A DNA stretch of 64,000 bases from M55B167 sp964406095 (GCA_964406095.1 CAYOQJ010000036.1:62001-126000), one strand, 5' to 3'; positions 24,640 through 34,755 are shown, counted from the first letter of the stretch. Made by a program: numbers and translations. Notes: generated from the letters alone by a model not told the origin.

Positions 24640-25746
24640 TCAGCCGCAAAGCAATTTTCGCAGCATACTTTCACGCACCTCGATGGACTCACACAAAGTA
24701 AATTGAACCCGGGCACGATGTAGATTCTGCTCCGGGAAACTGGTTTTGAAATATATATCGCCGGCGAGAAAATCCTGGAAGAATCGCAATCCCAGCTCAA
24801 ATGTTATCAGCCGTACCGCATCGTAAAGATAGTTTTTGTCGGCGGAGCACATAAACATTTCCGCCTGTTCGAGATAACCCATGCAGAACGCTTCGCAAAG
24901 TTCAAGATCAAGATAAACCTTGCTGAGATTGGTTTCCTCCTCCCCGGCGGGGTTACAGATTGAACGGATCGCATCACCAAAATCGTAGTGAACCAATCCC
25001 GGACTGATTGTATCCAGATCAATCATGGCACTACCTTTACCAGTGAAATCATCGATCATGATGTTATTCACTTTGGGATCACCGTGCATCATACGTTTCT
25101 GCAGTTCACCACATACAAGCGCCTTCTGCAGGACGGTGGCGAACTCACGCCGTTTTTCAACAAAAGCGGCCATCCGACGCGCTTCCATCGACGCCGACAG
25201 CCGCCGTTTTGCCTCCGGCACTTCCTCCAGCACCCGGTCATAAGCCGCCAGATACCCCGAAGTTATATGAAAGCCGGGCAACGGATCGGCAACCCCCTCA
25301 TGCGAAATATCCGAAAGCAGCCAATGGAAATAGCCCAGAACCGTACCGCATTCACGGGCATGCTCCACACCCTGAGCCTCATCGAACGCTGTGGCCGAAG
25401 GAATTTTCGTGATCACACGCCAGAAACCGTTGGCATTATCAACAAAAAAATCATTCCCGTGGCGGGTCTTGACAATTTTGGGCATCTGCCACACCCGGTC
25501 GGCACGCTCGCAATCCTTTTCCAGCTTCTGATGCACATGCGCGGTCACCTTGCGCAGATTATTCATGATCAAAGCCGGGTCTGGGAAAACCTTGGTGTTG
25601 ATTCGTTGCAGAATAACCTGATACTCCTCGAAGGTATTACGGAATATCGCCAAATACGTGTCGTTCACATTACCGTTGCCAGTGGGCATCACAGTCACAA
25701 GTCTGCCACCTACATCAAATTCCTGCACTAGGTTAGATAAATCCAT
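24640..25746 (-). CDS. Phosphotransferase of the APH fold, N-acetylhexosamine kinase-like
   Basis: The 368-residue protein has the aminoglycoside-phosphotransferase fold. It carries the catalytic loop MMHGDPKVNNIMID (HGD ~221-223) and the metal-binding segment MIDLDTISPG, followed by YDFGDAIRS. The DTISPG-DFGDAIR combination is shared with NahK-type N-acetylhexosamine 1-kinases, so a sugar kinase role is more likely than drug resistance. AAGGGAG lies five bases before the ATG at 25746. It follows the nfn genes closely, but no functional link is evident. Confidence 0.75.
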   Translation of the reverse strand: MDLSNLVQEFDVGGRLVTVMPTGNGNVNDTYLAIFRNTFEEYQVILQRINTKVFPDPALIMNNLRKVTAHVHQKLEKDCERADRVWQMPKIVKTRHGNDFFVDNANGFWRVITKIPSATAFDEAQGVEHARECGTVLGYFHWLLSDISHEGVADPLPGFHITSGYLAAYDRVLEEVPEAKRRLSASMEARRMAAFVEKRREFATVLQKALVCGELQKRMMHGDPKVNNIMIDDFTGKGSAMIDLDTISPGLVHYDFGDAIRSICNPAGEEETNLSKVYLDLELCEAFCMGYLEQAEMFMCSADKNYLYDAVRLITFELGLRFFQDFLAGDIYFKTSFPEQNLHRARVQFTLCESIEVRESMLRKLLCG

Positions 25747-25774
25747 CCACACTCCCTTAAAAATATGAATTCAA

Positions 25775-26803
25775 CTACTTACGCCGTATGCCCAGCCTTT
25801 GCTCCAGTTCAAAATCACGCTGCCCTCCAAGTTCAACCGAACGGCGGTAGTACATCTCGGGATCATCCAATTTTCCGGGATTCATCTGCAACAGCAACCA
25901 AGCCATATTAAGGTAGCCCTCTGGACGTTTCGGTGCCAATTTCAGGGCACGATCCAGTGTGGCCATCGCCTTGGGGTAACGCTGCAAAGCGGTGTACAAT
26001 CCGGATGCAAGCAGCAAAACGCTTTCGTTATCGGCATAATCAGTCACCAGATCTTCGATTATAATCTGAGCATCGGTTAATTTGTTCTGCCTGGCGTGCA
26101 CCAATGCCAGCAGGTAACGACCCTTGAAATTAGGGGGATCGGCGCGCAGCACCCGTATCAGCGAACGTTCAGCCTCATCAAATTTTTCCATTGCCAGCAT
26201 ATCAGCAACCCAGTCTAGCTCTACGGCAATGTCCAACTTGGTGTTGTCCGCACTTCGCGAACCCTCTTCCACTCTCTTCGCAACACCATCTTTTGCTTCT
26301 CTGCTCTCTTTGTCTGCCTCAACCGTTTTGGATTCAATAATACCGGAACCGGTTTTAGAGTTAAGTTTTGTGCTTATCTTGGCAAACCGATTGGTTGCAG
26401 CCTCATTTTTACGTTTTATCCGTTTTTTTTCAAGCTCCCGGGTATCCGTAACCGCGACACTGCGCGAAGCAATGCTGACCTGTTCCAGCAGGATGCGGTC
26501 AATCTCTGTTTCGCAAAGTGCCCGCCGGAAACGTAACGGTGCAAATTCGGATGATGTCACCCGGTCGGGATATCGAATTTCAATTTTTTTTATTTCCCCC
26601 AATGCTTTGCGATACAGCTCAACCGCCTTGTCTCCATCGCCATCAACATAAACATCCTGGGCCTCCGCCATGATTTTATTCACCTCTTCCAGCAGCGCAG
26701 AGACTTTTATCTCCTCTTTCTTTTCTCCGGCTGAAAGCACCTCCGGCGTAAACGCCAGACCCATGATCATGGCGGCAGTGACACAAAAAACTCTTATACG
26801 CAT
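25775..26803 (-). CDS. Secreted TPR-repeat protein
   Basis: The protein is 342 residues from the ATG at 26803 (GGAG six bases upstream). A signal peptide of about 25 residues (MRIRVFCVTAAMIMGLAF...VLSA) is followed by a helical N-terminal region and a lysine/glutamate-rich low-complexity linker (~135-190). The C-terminus carries three to four tetratricopeptide repeats, for example FDEAERSLIRVLRADP and YPKAMATLDRALKLAP. TPR proteins of this kind act as periplasmic scaffolds. No catalytic domain is seen. Confidence 0.85.
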   Translation of the reverse strand: MRIRVFCVTAAMIMGLAFTPEVLSAGEKKEEIKVSALLEEVNKIMAEAQDVYVDGDGDKAVELYRKALGEIKKIEIRYPDRVTSSEFAPLRFRRALCETEIDRILLEQVSIASRSVAVTDTRELEKKRIKRKNEAATNRFAKISTKLNSKTGSGIIESKTVEADKESREAKDGVAKRVEEGSRSADNTKLDIAVELDWVADMLAMEKFDEAERSLIRVLRADPPNFKGRYLLALVHARQNKLTDAQIIIEDLVTDYADNESVLLLASGLYTALQRYPKAMATLDRALKLAPKRPEGYLNMAWLLLQMNPGKLDDPEMYYRRSVELGGQRDFELEQRLGIRRK

Positions 26804-26896
26804 CTGTAACTCCAAATTTAGGCGGCATTTTAGCATAACCGCCGCCGTATAGTCCAGATGAACTGCGCTGCTTCGACATTACCGCGAATTGTAATA

Positions 26897-29800
26897 TCAA
26901 CCAGTGATGTTGTGCCACAGTTTATCAAGTCGCTTAGCCGAAACCGGACGCGCAGTTTTAAGTTCCTGTGCGAAGAGTGAAACGCGATACTCTTCGAGCA
27001 TCCAGCGATACTCTTCAAGTATCTGACGATCCATATATACCGGTTTTTCTCTGTCAATCACATCTTTATACCGCTGCCAATGATGTACAAATTCAGCTGT
27101 TCGTCTGAGATCAGCATCTGGATTAAGGCGGACCCTCGCCACTCTTATGCGGCAGGCTTCAAAATAGCGCGAATACTTTTGCAGTACGTCATACGGAACC
27201 GATCCGGCAAATCCGGGAAAGACAAGCCAATCCAGTTGTTCCGTCATATCGGCCAGGGTTGTTGGCGGTAAATCCGTTGATTCAAGCAAACTCTGAAGCT
27301 GTGCGACTTCGCGCAGTGCGGCAACAACCCGTCGGGTTCGCTGGAGGTGAAGATCATGTAGTGCCGGATAGCAACTCTCGATCCTTCGTTCCAGTTCAGC
27401 TCGGCTGCGAATTGCCGGACGACCATCGGTAAAACATTGATGCAGAGCGGCAAAACCAATCTCCTCACCGATCTCATGCACACTCTGATTCAGATAAACA
27501 AGTTGATGTGCCGCGTCGCGTGGCAACGAAGGCGGCTGAAGATAACGTTTAAATACTTTACCAAGCATCAGAGCGATCAGGCGTCCTGTCCCGGCCCGAT
27601 GCACACTCAAAGCGGTATTGCGTTCGGCGTAGAGGCGCAAATCGACGCAACTGCCCCTGTCAACCAGTGCGGGATATTGTATCAGCGGCCAACCACTGCA
27701 ACCGACATCAACCTCTTCCGGTAAATCATTGCAATCCCACTCTTTCATTCCGCTCAGATTCCAAAGCTCATCAGCCTTTGCACCTCCCACTTCAATCTCT
27801 GCATCGCTGAATTTCCGCAACAGCGCATTTATGTCACGCCCGAAACCGAGAACTTCACCATCTTCAGAATAAACCAGAAAGCGTGCAATCAGATGAGGTG
27901 GCCAGTCAGTGCGCCGCCAAGTATCAGGCAACACTCGTACAGCACGTATCTGATAAAGCGCAGCCGCCACAGCATCATATAAACTGCCCTGCACCGGTCG
28001 CAAAAGAGAACGACACTCCGCTACAATCTCATCAAGTGGCTGCAGCACTCTGCGCTGCCTAGACGGCAGCACGCTGATCATCCAGCGCAATTTTTCATCC
28101 AGCATACCCGGCACCAGCCAATCGGCTGGCCACTGCGCCGCAATCTTCAGTTGCTCTACTGGAACCGCACAGGTCAGACCATCATCCTCGGCCCCGTGTT
28201 CAAAATAGTATGAAAGCTTGAATCGACAACCCTGAATTGTGATGTAATCGGGGAAATCTGCCGTCAGTTGCGGATCAGCAGGCAAATCCGCGTCGCTCAT
28301 CATCAGAGTGTCACGCCCTTCTTTATCAAGAGAGTTCAACCATTTACGTAACGCCGCCGCATTGCAGATATGGGACGGCAATTTCCGCGCGTAAAAATTG
28401 CAATACGGTTCCGGATCAAAAAAAACTCCTGTACGACGGGTCTTGGCATCGGCATCCCGCAAAGCTCTGCAACAACTCAGATTGTGATGAAGAAACGCTG
28501 GCAACGGTCGGGGAAAATCACCATCCACCAAACCATCACGAATAAAAATTTCACGCGCCGCCTCTGGATCAATCCTTCCAAAATCGCGATTGCGTCCATC
28601 AGCAATGACCACCCCCTGGAATGTTACCCGCTCCTTGCAGGAGACAAAACCGCGCCTGCCATCCCAGTGGGCGGCCCAGTACTGGAATCTACAGTGGCCT
28701 TGCGCGGCATGCTCAATCCATTGCGGTGCCACGCAGGCCACCTGTCGTGCGAATAAACGCGATGTTTCCACCAGATCATCAGCCACAATCCAGTCATGTG
28801 AAAGCCGTACCCGATCCGCAGTTCTTAAGCCTGTCTCCTTTTTATGTTTGCTGCCTCTTTTAGCAGCCAGACCGCTGCCGGGATGAATCGCGAACCGCGT
28901 TCCACGGGTTCCCTGATACTCCCCTGTTTCCGGATCAAGCTTTCCGATGTTTGAAAGCAGGCCACTCAACAAAGCACGGTGCACACCGCTTTCGCCGCCC
29001 GCATGCGATTCAACATCAAGCTTCATGCCGAGACAAATCCGGCGTAATTGAGCATGTAAATCGATCCACTCACGCATCTTGGGATAGGAAAGAAAATTTT
29101 CGCTGCATAATCTGCGAGTGCGGCTCTGCGACAAACCGGAAACAGCTTCAGTGTACCAACGCCACAAATTCAACAAAGCCGAGAAATCGGATACCGGCGA
29201 TAAAAAACGCGCATGACAACGATCCGCCTCGTCTCTTTTCTCAACCGGTCTGCGTTTTGGATTCTCGCATTCAAGTGCCGCGACAATAATCAGAATTTCA
29301 CGCAAAGCCCTCTCCCTCTCTCCGGACAGAATAATCGCGCTCAGAACTGGCCCAACCGGGAAGCGTGCCATGCGCCTTCCCAGATGGGTCAGACGCCATA
29401 CTCTGTGACCCTCCTCCCCCCCGGCAGCAAATTGTCTGATCGCCCCGAGAAGATGCAGTTTGCGATAACCCTCATTGACAATCGCGTTTGAGGGCGGCTC
29501 TATGAATGGAAATTCGTCAATAACACCCAGTTTTAAATCCATCATGGTCAGAATAACACTTGCCAGCGAGGTACGCAGAATTTCAGGCACAGTAAAATAA
29601 TCACGCTTTTTGAAATCCTCTTCGTCATACAGACGGATACATATGCCTGGAGCAGTGCGTCCGCAACGTCCCATCCTTTGATCGGCACTGGCCTGAGATG
29701 TCCGCTCCACCAGCAGACGCTGAACCTGTGTTCGGTGACTGTAACGGTTGAGACGCACCAAACCGGAATCAATGACGTAACGAATCCCGGGCACAGTCAC

Positions 29801-30655
29801 CGAGGTCTCCGCAACATTGGTTGACAGCACAATACGCCGGCCGGCGGAAAGCCTGAAGGCCCTGGCCTGTTCGGCGGACGGCAGAGATGCAAGCAACGGA
29901 ATTATCTCCACCGAGCCTGAAAAACGTTTACGCAGTGTTTCGGTTGCATCGCGTATATCATGTTCGCCAGGCAGAAACACAAGAATATCTCCATCGCCTT
30001 CACACATCAACTCATCACAACTCTCAGCGATACAGCGGGATAAATCAGCATCTTCACCATCCAACGGTGGACGCCAGCGCAGCTCGATCGGATGCAGACG
30101 ACCGGGAACCTGAACGACCGGTGCCTGATCAAAAAAATCCGAGAATCGTTGCACATCCAAAGTTGCCGAACTGATAATAATCTTCAACTCTCGCCGTTTG
30201 CGTGAAATCCGCTTTAGAATCCCCAACAGAAAATCAATATTCAATGAGCGTTCATGGGCTTCGTCGATAATCAAAGTGTCATAATTTTTCAGAAATCGGT
30301 CGCGCCGGGTCTCTGCCAGCAGGATGCCGTCGGTCATGAATTTTATTTTAGTCTGCCGCGACACCTTGTTTTCAAAGCGGTGCTGATAACCCACAAAACC
30401 GCCCGCTGCGCCGTTCAATTCCGCCGCAACACGGTTCGCCATAGCCTGCGTGGCCAAACGTCTTGGTTGTGTGCAACCTATCAAACCGGCAGACCCGCAC
30501 CCCGCATTCATGGCTATCTTAGGCAACTGGGTTGTTTTTCCGGAACCTGTGTCGCCACTGACAATCACTACCGGATTGGAACGAATGGCCCGCATGATCT
30601 CGCCGGCATACTCCGATATAGGTAAATTTTGGGGCAACGACAATTTTTCACTCAT
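26897..30655 (-). CDS. hrpA: ATP-dependent RNA helicase HrpA
   Basis: The 1252-residue protein (from ATG 30655) has the DEAH/RHA helicase layout. Visible are motif I GDTGSGKT (~34-41), motif II DEAH (~131-134), motif III SAT and motif VI QRMGRCGR. Winged-helix, HA2 and OB regions follow, with a long HrpA-specific C-terminus. Length agrees with enterobacterial HrpA (~1300). HrpA acts in mRNA processing and rescue of stalled ribosomes. An earlier ATG (30697) would add 14 residues. It stands alone. Confidence 0.95.
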   Translation of the reverse strand: MSEKLSLPQNLPISEYAGEIMRAIRSNPVVIVSGDTGSGKTTQLPKIAMNAGCGSAGLIGCTQPRRLATQAMANRVAAELNGAAGGFVGYQHRFENKVSRQTKIKFMTDGILLAETRRDRFLKNYDTLIIDEAHERSLNIDFLLGILKRISRKRRELKIIISSATLDVQRFSDFFDQAPVVQVPGRLHPIELRWRPPLDGEDADLSRCIAESCDELMCEGDGDILVFLPGEHDIRDATETLRKRFSGSVEIIPLLASLPSAEQARAFRLSAGRRIVLSTNVAETSVTVPGIRYVIDSGLVRLNRYSHRTQVQRLLVERTSQASADQRMGRCGRTAPGICIRLYDEEDFKKRDYFTVPEILRTSLASVILTMMDLKLGVIDEFPFIEPPSNAIVNEGYRKLHLLGAIRQFAAGGEEGHRVWRLTHLGRRMARFPVGPVLSAIILSGERERALREILIIVAALECENPKRRPVEKRDEADRCHARFLSPVSDFSALLNLWRWYTEAVSGLSQSRTRRLCSENFLSYPKMREWIDLHAQLRRICLGMKLDVESHAGGESGVHRALLSGLLSNIGKLDPETGEYQGTRGTRFAIHPGSGLAAKRGSKHKKETGLRTADRVRLSHDWIVADDLVETSRLFARQVACVAPQWIEHAAQGHCRFQYWAAHWDGRRGFVSCKERVTFQGVVIADGRNRDFGRIDPEAAREIFIRDGLVDGDFPRPLPAFLHHNLSCCRALRDADAKTRRTGVFFDPEPYCNFYARKLPSHICNAAALRKWLNSLDKEGRDTLMMSDADLPADPQLTADFPDYITIQGCRFKLSYYFEHGAEDDGLTCAVPVEQLKIAAQWPADWLVPGMLDEKLRWMISVLPSRQRRVLQPLDEIVAECRSLLRPVQGSLYDAVAAALYQIRAVRVLPDTWRRTDWPPHLIARFLVYSEDGEVLGFGRDINALLRKFSDAEIEVGGAKADELWNLSGMKEWDCNDLPEEVDVGCSGWPLIQYPALVDRGSCVDLRLYAERNTALSVHRAGTGRLIALMLGKVFKRYLQPPSLPRDAAHQLVYLNQSVHEIGEEIGFAALHQCFTDGRPAIRSRAELERRIESCYPALHDLHLQRTRRVVAALREVAQLQSLLESTDLPPTTLADMTEQLDWLVFPGFAGSVPYDVLQKYSRYFEACRIRVARVRLNPDADLRRTAEFVHHWQRYKDVIDREKPVYMDRQILEEYRWMLEEYRVSLFAQELKTARPVSAKRLDKLWHNITG

Positions 30656-31071
30656 TCGCGCTGAAAACCTCTGTTTTATTACATAAGATAATGGCATTCA
30701 TGTTAGCAAGCTCAGGGTTGAAGTGCAATATCGCGCGGCGACGATTTGGCGGACTGCGAACCATTGTGGCAGAGCGAACTGGCTACGGAGATGATCCTTG
30801 ACTCACTCCGCCGTGTATAGACCTAAAAACGGCAGTTGCCATTTTGTCGTAGCTGCAAGGCGCACGGTTTTCAGCTATAGTGACTATGCTGGAAGCTGTT
30901 TTAGGACAGATTGATATATTTCGTGATGGTATGCCCTCCGTGGTTTCAATAACGATTCCTGTTTTATGTCCACAAGACTCTATTACGTTCTTTAATTCCA
31001 GCAAGTGTTAATCTATAATCAGTCAAAGTGTTTAATAAAAGCGAACGCAATGTATAACACGGAGTCTGAGA
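30656..31071. other. Intergenic region between hrpA and the restriction-modification locus
   Basis: This 416-base divergent region holds no convincing gene; a 73-codon minus-strand frame at 30783-31004 has no recognisable motif. Near its plus-strand end is a good TATAAT hexamer. The region marks the boundary between housekeeping DNA and the R-M island, where an insertion site might be sought, but no flanking repeat was seen. Confidence 0.5.
31014..31019 (+). promoter_or_regulatory. Candidate -10 box for the mod operon
   Basis: A perfect TATAAT lies 53 bases before the mod start. The hexamer 17 bases upstream (TTTAAT) is a weak -35. GGAG seven bases before the mod ATG serves as ribosome-binding site. 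Confidence 0.5.
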
Positions 31072-33054
31072 ATGAGTGAACCGGAGAAACTGGGTGGGGA
31101 TTCGCTGGATGTGGCGGCAGAAAAACGGGCGGAGCTGAGACAGCTTTTTCCGGCTGCATTTACAGAGTCGGAGAATGAAAATGGCGAGCTGGTGGAGTCC
31201 GTTGATTTTGAACGGCTGAAGGCGGAGCTGGGACAATTCACCGAGCTCTTTGAACGGCGGCGCGAACGCTACGGCATGGAGTGGCCGGGCAAGACCGACT
31301 GCCTCAAGGTGATTCAGGAACCCTCCCGCGCCACCCTCAAACCCTGCCGTGAGGAGTCGGTGGATTTCGACGCCACCGGAAACCTGTTCATCGAGGGCGA
31401 CAACCTCGAAGCGCTCAAACTTCTGCAGAAGAGCTATCACGGGCAGGTCAAGATGATCTACATCGATCCGCCCTACAACACCGGCAACGAATTCATCTAT
31501 CCCGACAAGTTCGCGGAGTCGCTCGACACCTATCTCGAATATGCGGGACTGACCGATGACAAGGGCCGCCGTATTGAATCGAGGAAGAACAGCCGCGACG
31601 AGGGACGCTTCCACACCAAGTGGCTCAATATGATGTATCCGCGGCTCTACCTTGCCCGCAACCTGCTCCGCGATGACGGCGTGATCTTCATCTCTATCGA
31701 CGACAACGAGGTCACTAATCTGCGTAAACTCTGCGATGAGGTGTTCGGGGATGAGAATTTTATAGAGCAAATAGCATGGAAAAACAAATACGGGTCTGGT
31801 GCATTAACTAAAGGTTTTGCAAATGTTCATGAGTATGTATTTGCCTACTCAAAAATACCAATTAAGAATATAGCAGCTCCATTAAGTGATGAACAAAAGG
31901 CTGCATATAAAAATAAGGACGAGAAATTTAGTGTTCGTGGCGGATATATAACGCAACCTCTTGCAACAACAAGCAAGGATGATCGACCCAATTTGATTTA
32001 TCCAATTTATCACAAAGGTATAAAAATATTGCCGGAAAAACAATGGATTTGGGCTGAAGAACGCACAAAAAAAGCACAGGCAAATAATGAGTTGGTTATT
32101 AACGAAAAAAATGGCAAATTTAGTGTGCGCATGAAACAATATTTACGTGATGAAAATGGGGTCGAAAGATTAGGAAAACCAATTTCATTATTAAATGGGC
32201 CTTTTAATCAAGCGGGGACAAAAGAGGTTAAAGAACTATTTGAAGGGAAGGCAGTCTTTGATTTTCCTAAACCAAGTGACTTGATGCGTTATTTTTTTGC
32301 TTGCGTGGTCAACGATGAGCAAGATAATGAAGGAATTTATTTGGACTTTTTTGCTGGTTCATCAGTTTCCGCCCAAGCAGTAATGAAATTGAACAAAGAG
32401 GATGGCGGTAACCGCAGGTTCATCATGGTGCAGCTGCCGGAGCCGTGCGATGAGAAGAGCGAGGCCGCCAAGGCTGGTTACAGGACCATTGCGGACATCG
32501 GCAAGGAGCGTATCCGGCGGGTGATCAAGAAGATCGAAACGGAGGAAGCTGAAAAGGCCAAGGCAACTGAGGACGAGTTGAAACTGGGCGACAAAGAGAA
32601 GCCGGCCAAGCAGGATCTCGGCTTCCGTGTGCTGAAGCTGGATAAATCGAATTTCAAGGCGTGGCAGCCGCTGACCGCTGATGCAAGCGAGGAGCAGATC
32701 AAAGAGGCGTTGCAGGCTCACCTTTTCCATGTTGATGAAGGCTCGACACAGGAGGATATTCTGTTTGAAATCCTGCTGAAAGCCGGTTTCATGCCCTCAA
32801 CGCGGATCGAGGCGTTGTCACTGGCGGGTGGAACGGTATACTCCGTGGGTGACGGAGCGCTCTTCATCTGCCTGGAGGATGATATCACCCGCGAGCTGAT
32901 AGATGCCGTGGTGAAGGAGCATCCTCAACAGTTCATCTGTCTTGACCGGGGTTTCAAGGGCAACGATCAGCTCAAGGCCAACACCGTGCAGACCTTCAAC
33001 GCGCTGAATGAGTCGAAAGAGAACTCTGCGAAAATCATCTTCCGAACGGTGTAA
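31072..33054 (+). CDS. mod: Type III restriction-modification DNA methyltransferase (Mod)
   Basis: The 660-residue protein has the beta-class order of N6-adenine methylases: motif IV DPPYNTGNEF (DPPY 132-135) precedes motif I DFFAGSSVSAQAV (~427-439). The region between them (~225-420) is the target-recognition domain. Mod methylates one strand of the recognition site and also guides the Res nuclease. Hand counts over 120 bases give about 37% GC in this domain (31861-31980) against about 60% upstream (31321-31440). A charged linker around 470-520 follows. It is the first gene of the Mod-HTH-Doc-Res locus. Confidence 0.95.
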   Translation: MSEPEKLGGDSLDVAAEKRAELRQLFPAAFTESENENGELVESVDFERLKAELGQFTELFERRRERYGMEWPGKTDCLKVIQEPSRATLKPCREESVDFDATGNLFIEGDNLEALKLLQKSYHGQVKMIYIDPPYNTGNEFIYPDKFAESLDTYLEYAGLTDDKGRRIESRKNSRDEGRFHTKWLNMMYPRLYLARNLLRDDGVIFISIDDNEVTNLRKLCDEVFGDENFIEQIAWKNKYGSGALTKGFANVHEYVFAYSKIPIKNIAAPLSDEQKAAYKNKDEKFSVRGGYITQPLATTSKDDRPNLIYPIYHKGIKILPEKQWIWAEERTKKAQANNELVINEKNGKFSVRMKQYLRDENGVERLGKPISLLNGPFNQAGTKEVKELFEGKAVFDFPKPSDLMRYFFACVVNDEQDNEGIYLDFFAGSSVSAQAVMKLNKEDGGNRRFIMVQLPEPCDEKSEAAKAGYRTIADIGKERIRRVIKKIETEEAEKAKATEDELKLGDKEKPAKQDLGFRVLKLDKSNFKAWQPLTADASEEQIKEALQAHLFHVDEGSTQEDILFEILLKAGFMPSTRIEALSLAGGTVYSVGDGALFICLEDDITRELIDAVVKEHPQQFICLDRGFKGNDQLKANTVQTFNALNESKENSAKIIFRTV

Positions 33055-33063
33055 GGGGGGAAC

Positions 33064-34104
33064 ATGGGCGAATCAAATAAATCAGGTGTTAAAGATCTGA
33101 CTGTATCGCAGGTGGATCGGCAGAATATTCTGAATAATCCTTATGCGTTGCAGGAGATTGAAAAGGCGGCATGTATCAGGGGCATTCCTTTTGAGGGGAA
33201 GAGCGTGGTGCTTAAGGAGCAGGTTGCCGCTTTTTTTGAGGTTGATATCCGAACACTTAACAATTATCTTGATCGAAATGGAGAAGAGCTGCGCCAAAAC
33301 GGGTACGAGGTTATTCGCGGTAAACGATTGAAAGAGATAAAGTTAGCGATTTCGGAGAATTTTGGTAGTGAAACAGATTTCCTTACCAAAACCACTGTGC
33401 TTGGGGTGTTCGATTTCCGTGCATTTCTGAATCTTGCAATGTTGCTGCAGGAAAGCGAATCAGCCCGTTTGCTGCGTCAGGTTGCATTGGATATCATGAT
33501 TGACACAATCAATCGACGTACCGGTGGAGGAACTAAGTATATCAATCAGAGGGATGAAGATTTCATCATTGCCTACTTCCAGGAAGAGAATTACCGTAAG
33601 GAGTTTACCGATGCGTTACGTGATTGTGTAGACATGGGTAATTTCAAATATCCTCTCTTTACCGATAAAATATATGCCAGTATTTTCAATGAGAATGCGC
33701 AGGAGTACCGGAGAATTCTACGCCTGCATGAAAAAGATAAGGTCCGTGATACGTTTTATTCTGAGTTTCTGGATCTGGTGGCGTCGTATGAATATGGATT
33801 TGGAAAGTTGCTTCGGATGGTTTGCGAGAAGAAAGAACGGAAACTGGATGCGATTGAGGCTGAGAAATTGTTTCGCGCGTTTGAAAAACAGCCGCACTGG
33901 AAACCATTGGTTGAAAGGGTCCGGAATAAAATGGCCAATCGGGACCTGGCATTCCGCGATGCGTTGCATCATCAGTTGAAGGATTATATTACACCGATAA
34001 ACCGCGACGAGTTTGAGCGCTTTCTGGGTGAGAAGAGTAAGGAACTTGCAGAACGGTTGGATGAGGCAAAAGATGTGATGAAGCGGTTGAAGGAGCGCGA
34101 ATAG
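33064..34104 (+). CDS. Putative DNA-binding partner of Doc (HTH protein)
   Basis: The 346-residue protein carries a likely helix-turn-helix at ~48-76 (VVLKEQVAAFFEVDIRTLNNYLD). A mostly helical, charged body and a C-terminal coiled-coil-like tail (ELAERLDEAKDVMKRLKERE) follow. I do not assign a named family. Its stop overlaps the GTG start of the Doc gene by one base (TAGTG), the tight pairing expected of an antitoxin or regulator and its toxin. AGGGGGG precedes the start. The context suggests a role as Doc antitoxin or operon autorepressor, which is inference. Confidence 0.65.
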   Translation: MGESNKSGVKDLTVSQVDRQNILNNPYALQEIEKAACIRGIPFEGKSVVLKEQVAAFFEVDIRTLNNYLDRNGEELRQNGYEVIRGKRLKEIKLAISENFGSETDFLTKTTVLGVFDFRAFLNLAMLLQESESARLLRQVALDIMIDTINRRTGGGTKYINQRDEDFIIAYFQEENYRKEFTDALRDCVDMGNFKYPLFTDKIYASIFNENAQEYRRILRLHEKDKVRDTFYSEFLDLVASYEYGFGKLLRMVCEKKERKLDAIEAEKLFRAFEKQPHWKPLVERVRNKMANRDLAFRDALHHQLKDYITPINRDEFERFLGEKSKELAERLDEAKDVMKRLKERE

Positions 34105-34553
34105 TGCCACAACTGGTTTACATCTCAATAGAGCAGGCTGTTGAAACCCACCGGAAAACAGTGGAGGTGAGCGGTGGAGGGGAAATGGGGGCGATAGATC
34201 TTGGCCCATTAGAAAGTGTTCTGGAGCATATTCAGAACGATCTCTACTATCCGGGATTTGAGGATAAGCTGACTCACCTCTTTTTCAGTGCTAACAAGTT
34301 TCACTGCTTCCGGGATGGCAATAAGCGTATTGCGATTTCGTTAGGGGCTCAGTTTCTTCTTCTGAATGGATATGTGTTTATTGCATCACGCTTTATGCGT
34401 GAAATGGAAAATATCAGTTATCATGTTGCAAATGGAAACATCGATAAGGATTTGCTAAAAGAAATTATCCGTGCTGTTATTGAGGACCGCATGGATGATG
34501 AGGAACTTAAACTGAAAATTATTCATGCAATCGCTGAAGGGGAGGACTTATGA
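34104..34553 (+). CDS. doc: Death-on-curing (Doc) family Fic-domain toxin
   Basis: The 149-residue protein has the Fic/Doc core. The active-site loop reads HCFRDGNKR (~70-78), fitting HxFx(D/E)xNKR, and is flanked by the expected helices, including LFFSANK before and FLLLNGY after. Phage P1 Doc phosphorylates elongation factor Tu and arrests translation. The K in NKR, where Fic AMP-transferases have NGR, marks the Doc branch. It starts with GTG, coupled to the preceding HTH gene, with AAGGAG eight bases upstream. All visible catalytic residues are present. Confidence 0.88.
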   Translation: MPQLVYISIEQAVETHRKTVEVSGGGEMGAIDLGPLESVLEHIQNDLYYPGFEDKLTHLFFSANKFHCFRDGNKRIAISLGAQFLLLNGYVFIASRFMREMENISYHVANGNIDKDLLKEIIRAVIEDRMDDEELKLKIIHAIAEGEDL

Positions 34554-34609
34554 ATCTGGATGTGGCCATAGGGTGTAGCAGTTATCTATGTACCGTGGTG
34601 GGGATGATC

Positions 34610-34715
34610 TGTGTAACTGGTGTGTAACTGATGAATCGTAATGCACTCTATTTAGTGGTGCGTGATAGTCAAAACACAACATATAGGTTTTTTGTGTGTA
34701 ACTGGTGTGTAACTG
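34610..34715 (+). repeat. Four TGTGTAACTG iterons upstream of res
   Basis: Two identical 21-base blocks (34610-34630 and 34695-34715) each contain the decamer TGTGTAACTG twice with one G between. The blocks are 85 bases apart and lie in the 202-base gap before res. They are possible binding sites for the HTH protein encoded upstream, or a recombination repeat. Confidence 0.75.
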
Positions 34716-34755
34716 CGCTGTTTGCCAAACCATTTGTGCGTGATGGAGATTTTGA

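Noticed and set aside
30783..31004. 73-codon minus-strand frame upstream of mod
   Set aside because: No motif or good ribosome-binding site; it lies in a divergent promoter region.
30964..31770. 268-codon frame on the minus strand opposite mod
   Set aside because: Shadow of the well-supported Mod methyltransferase; low-complexity hydrophobic and charged runs, no domain.
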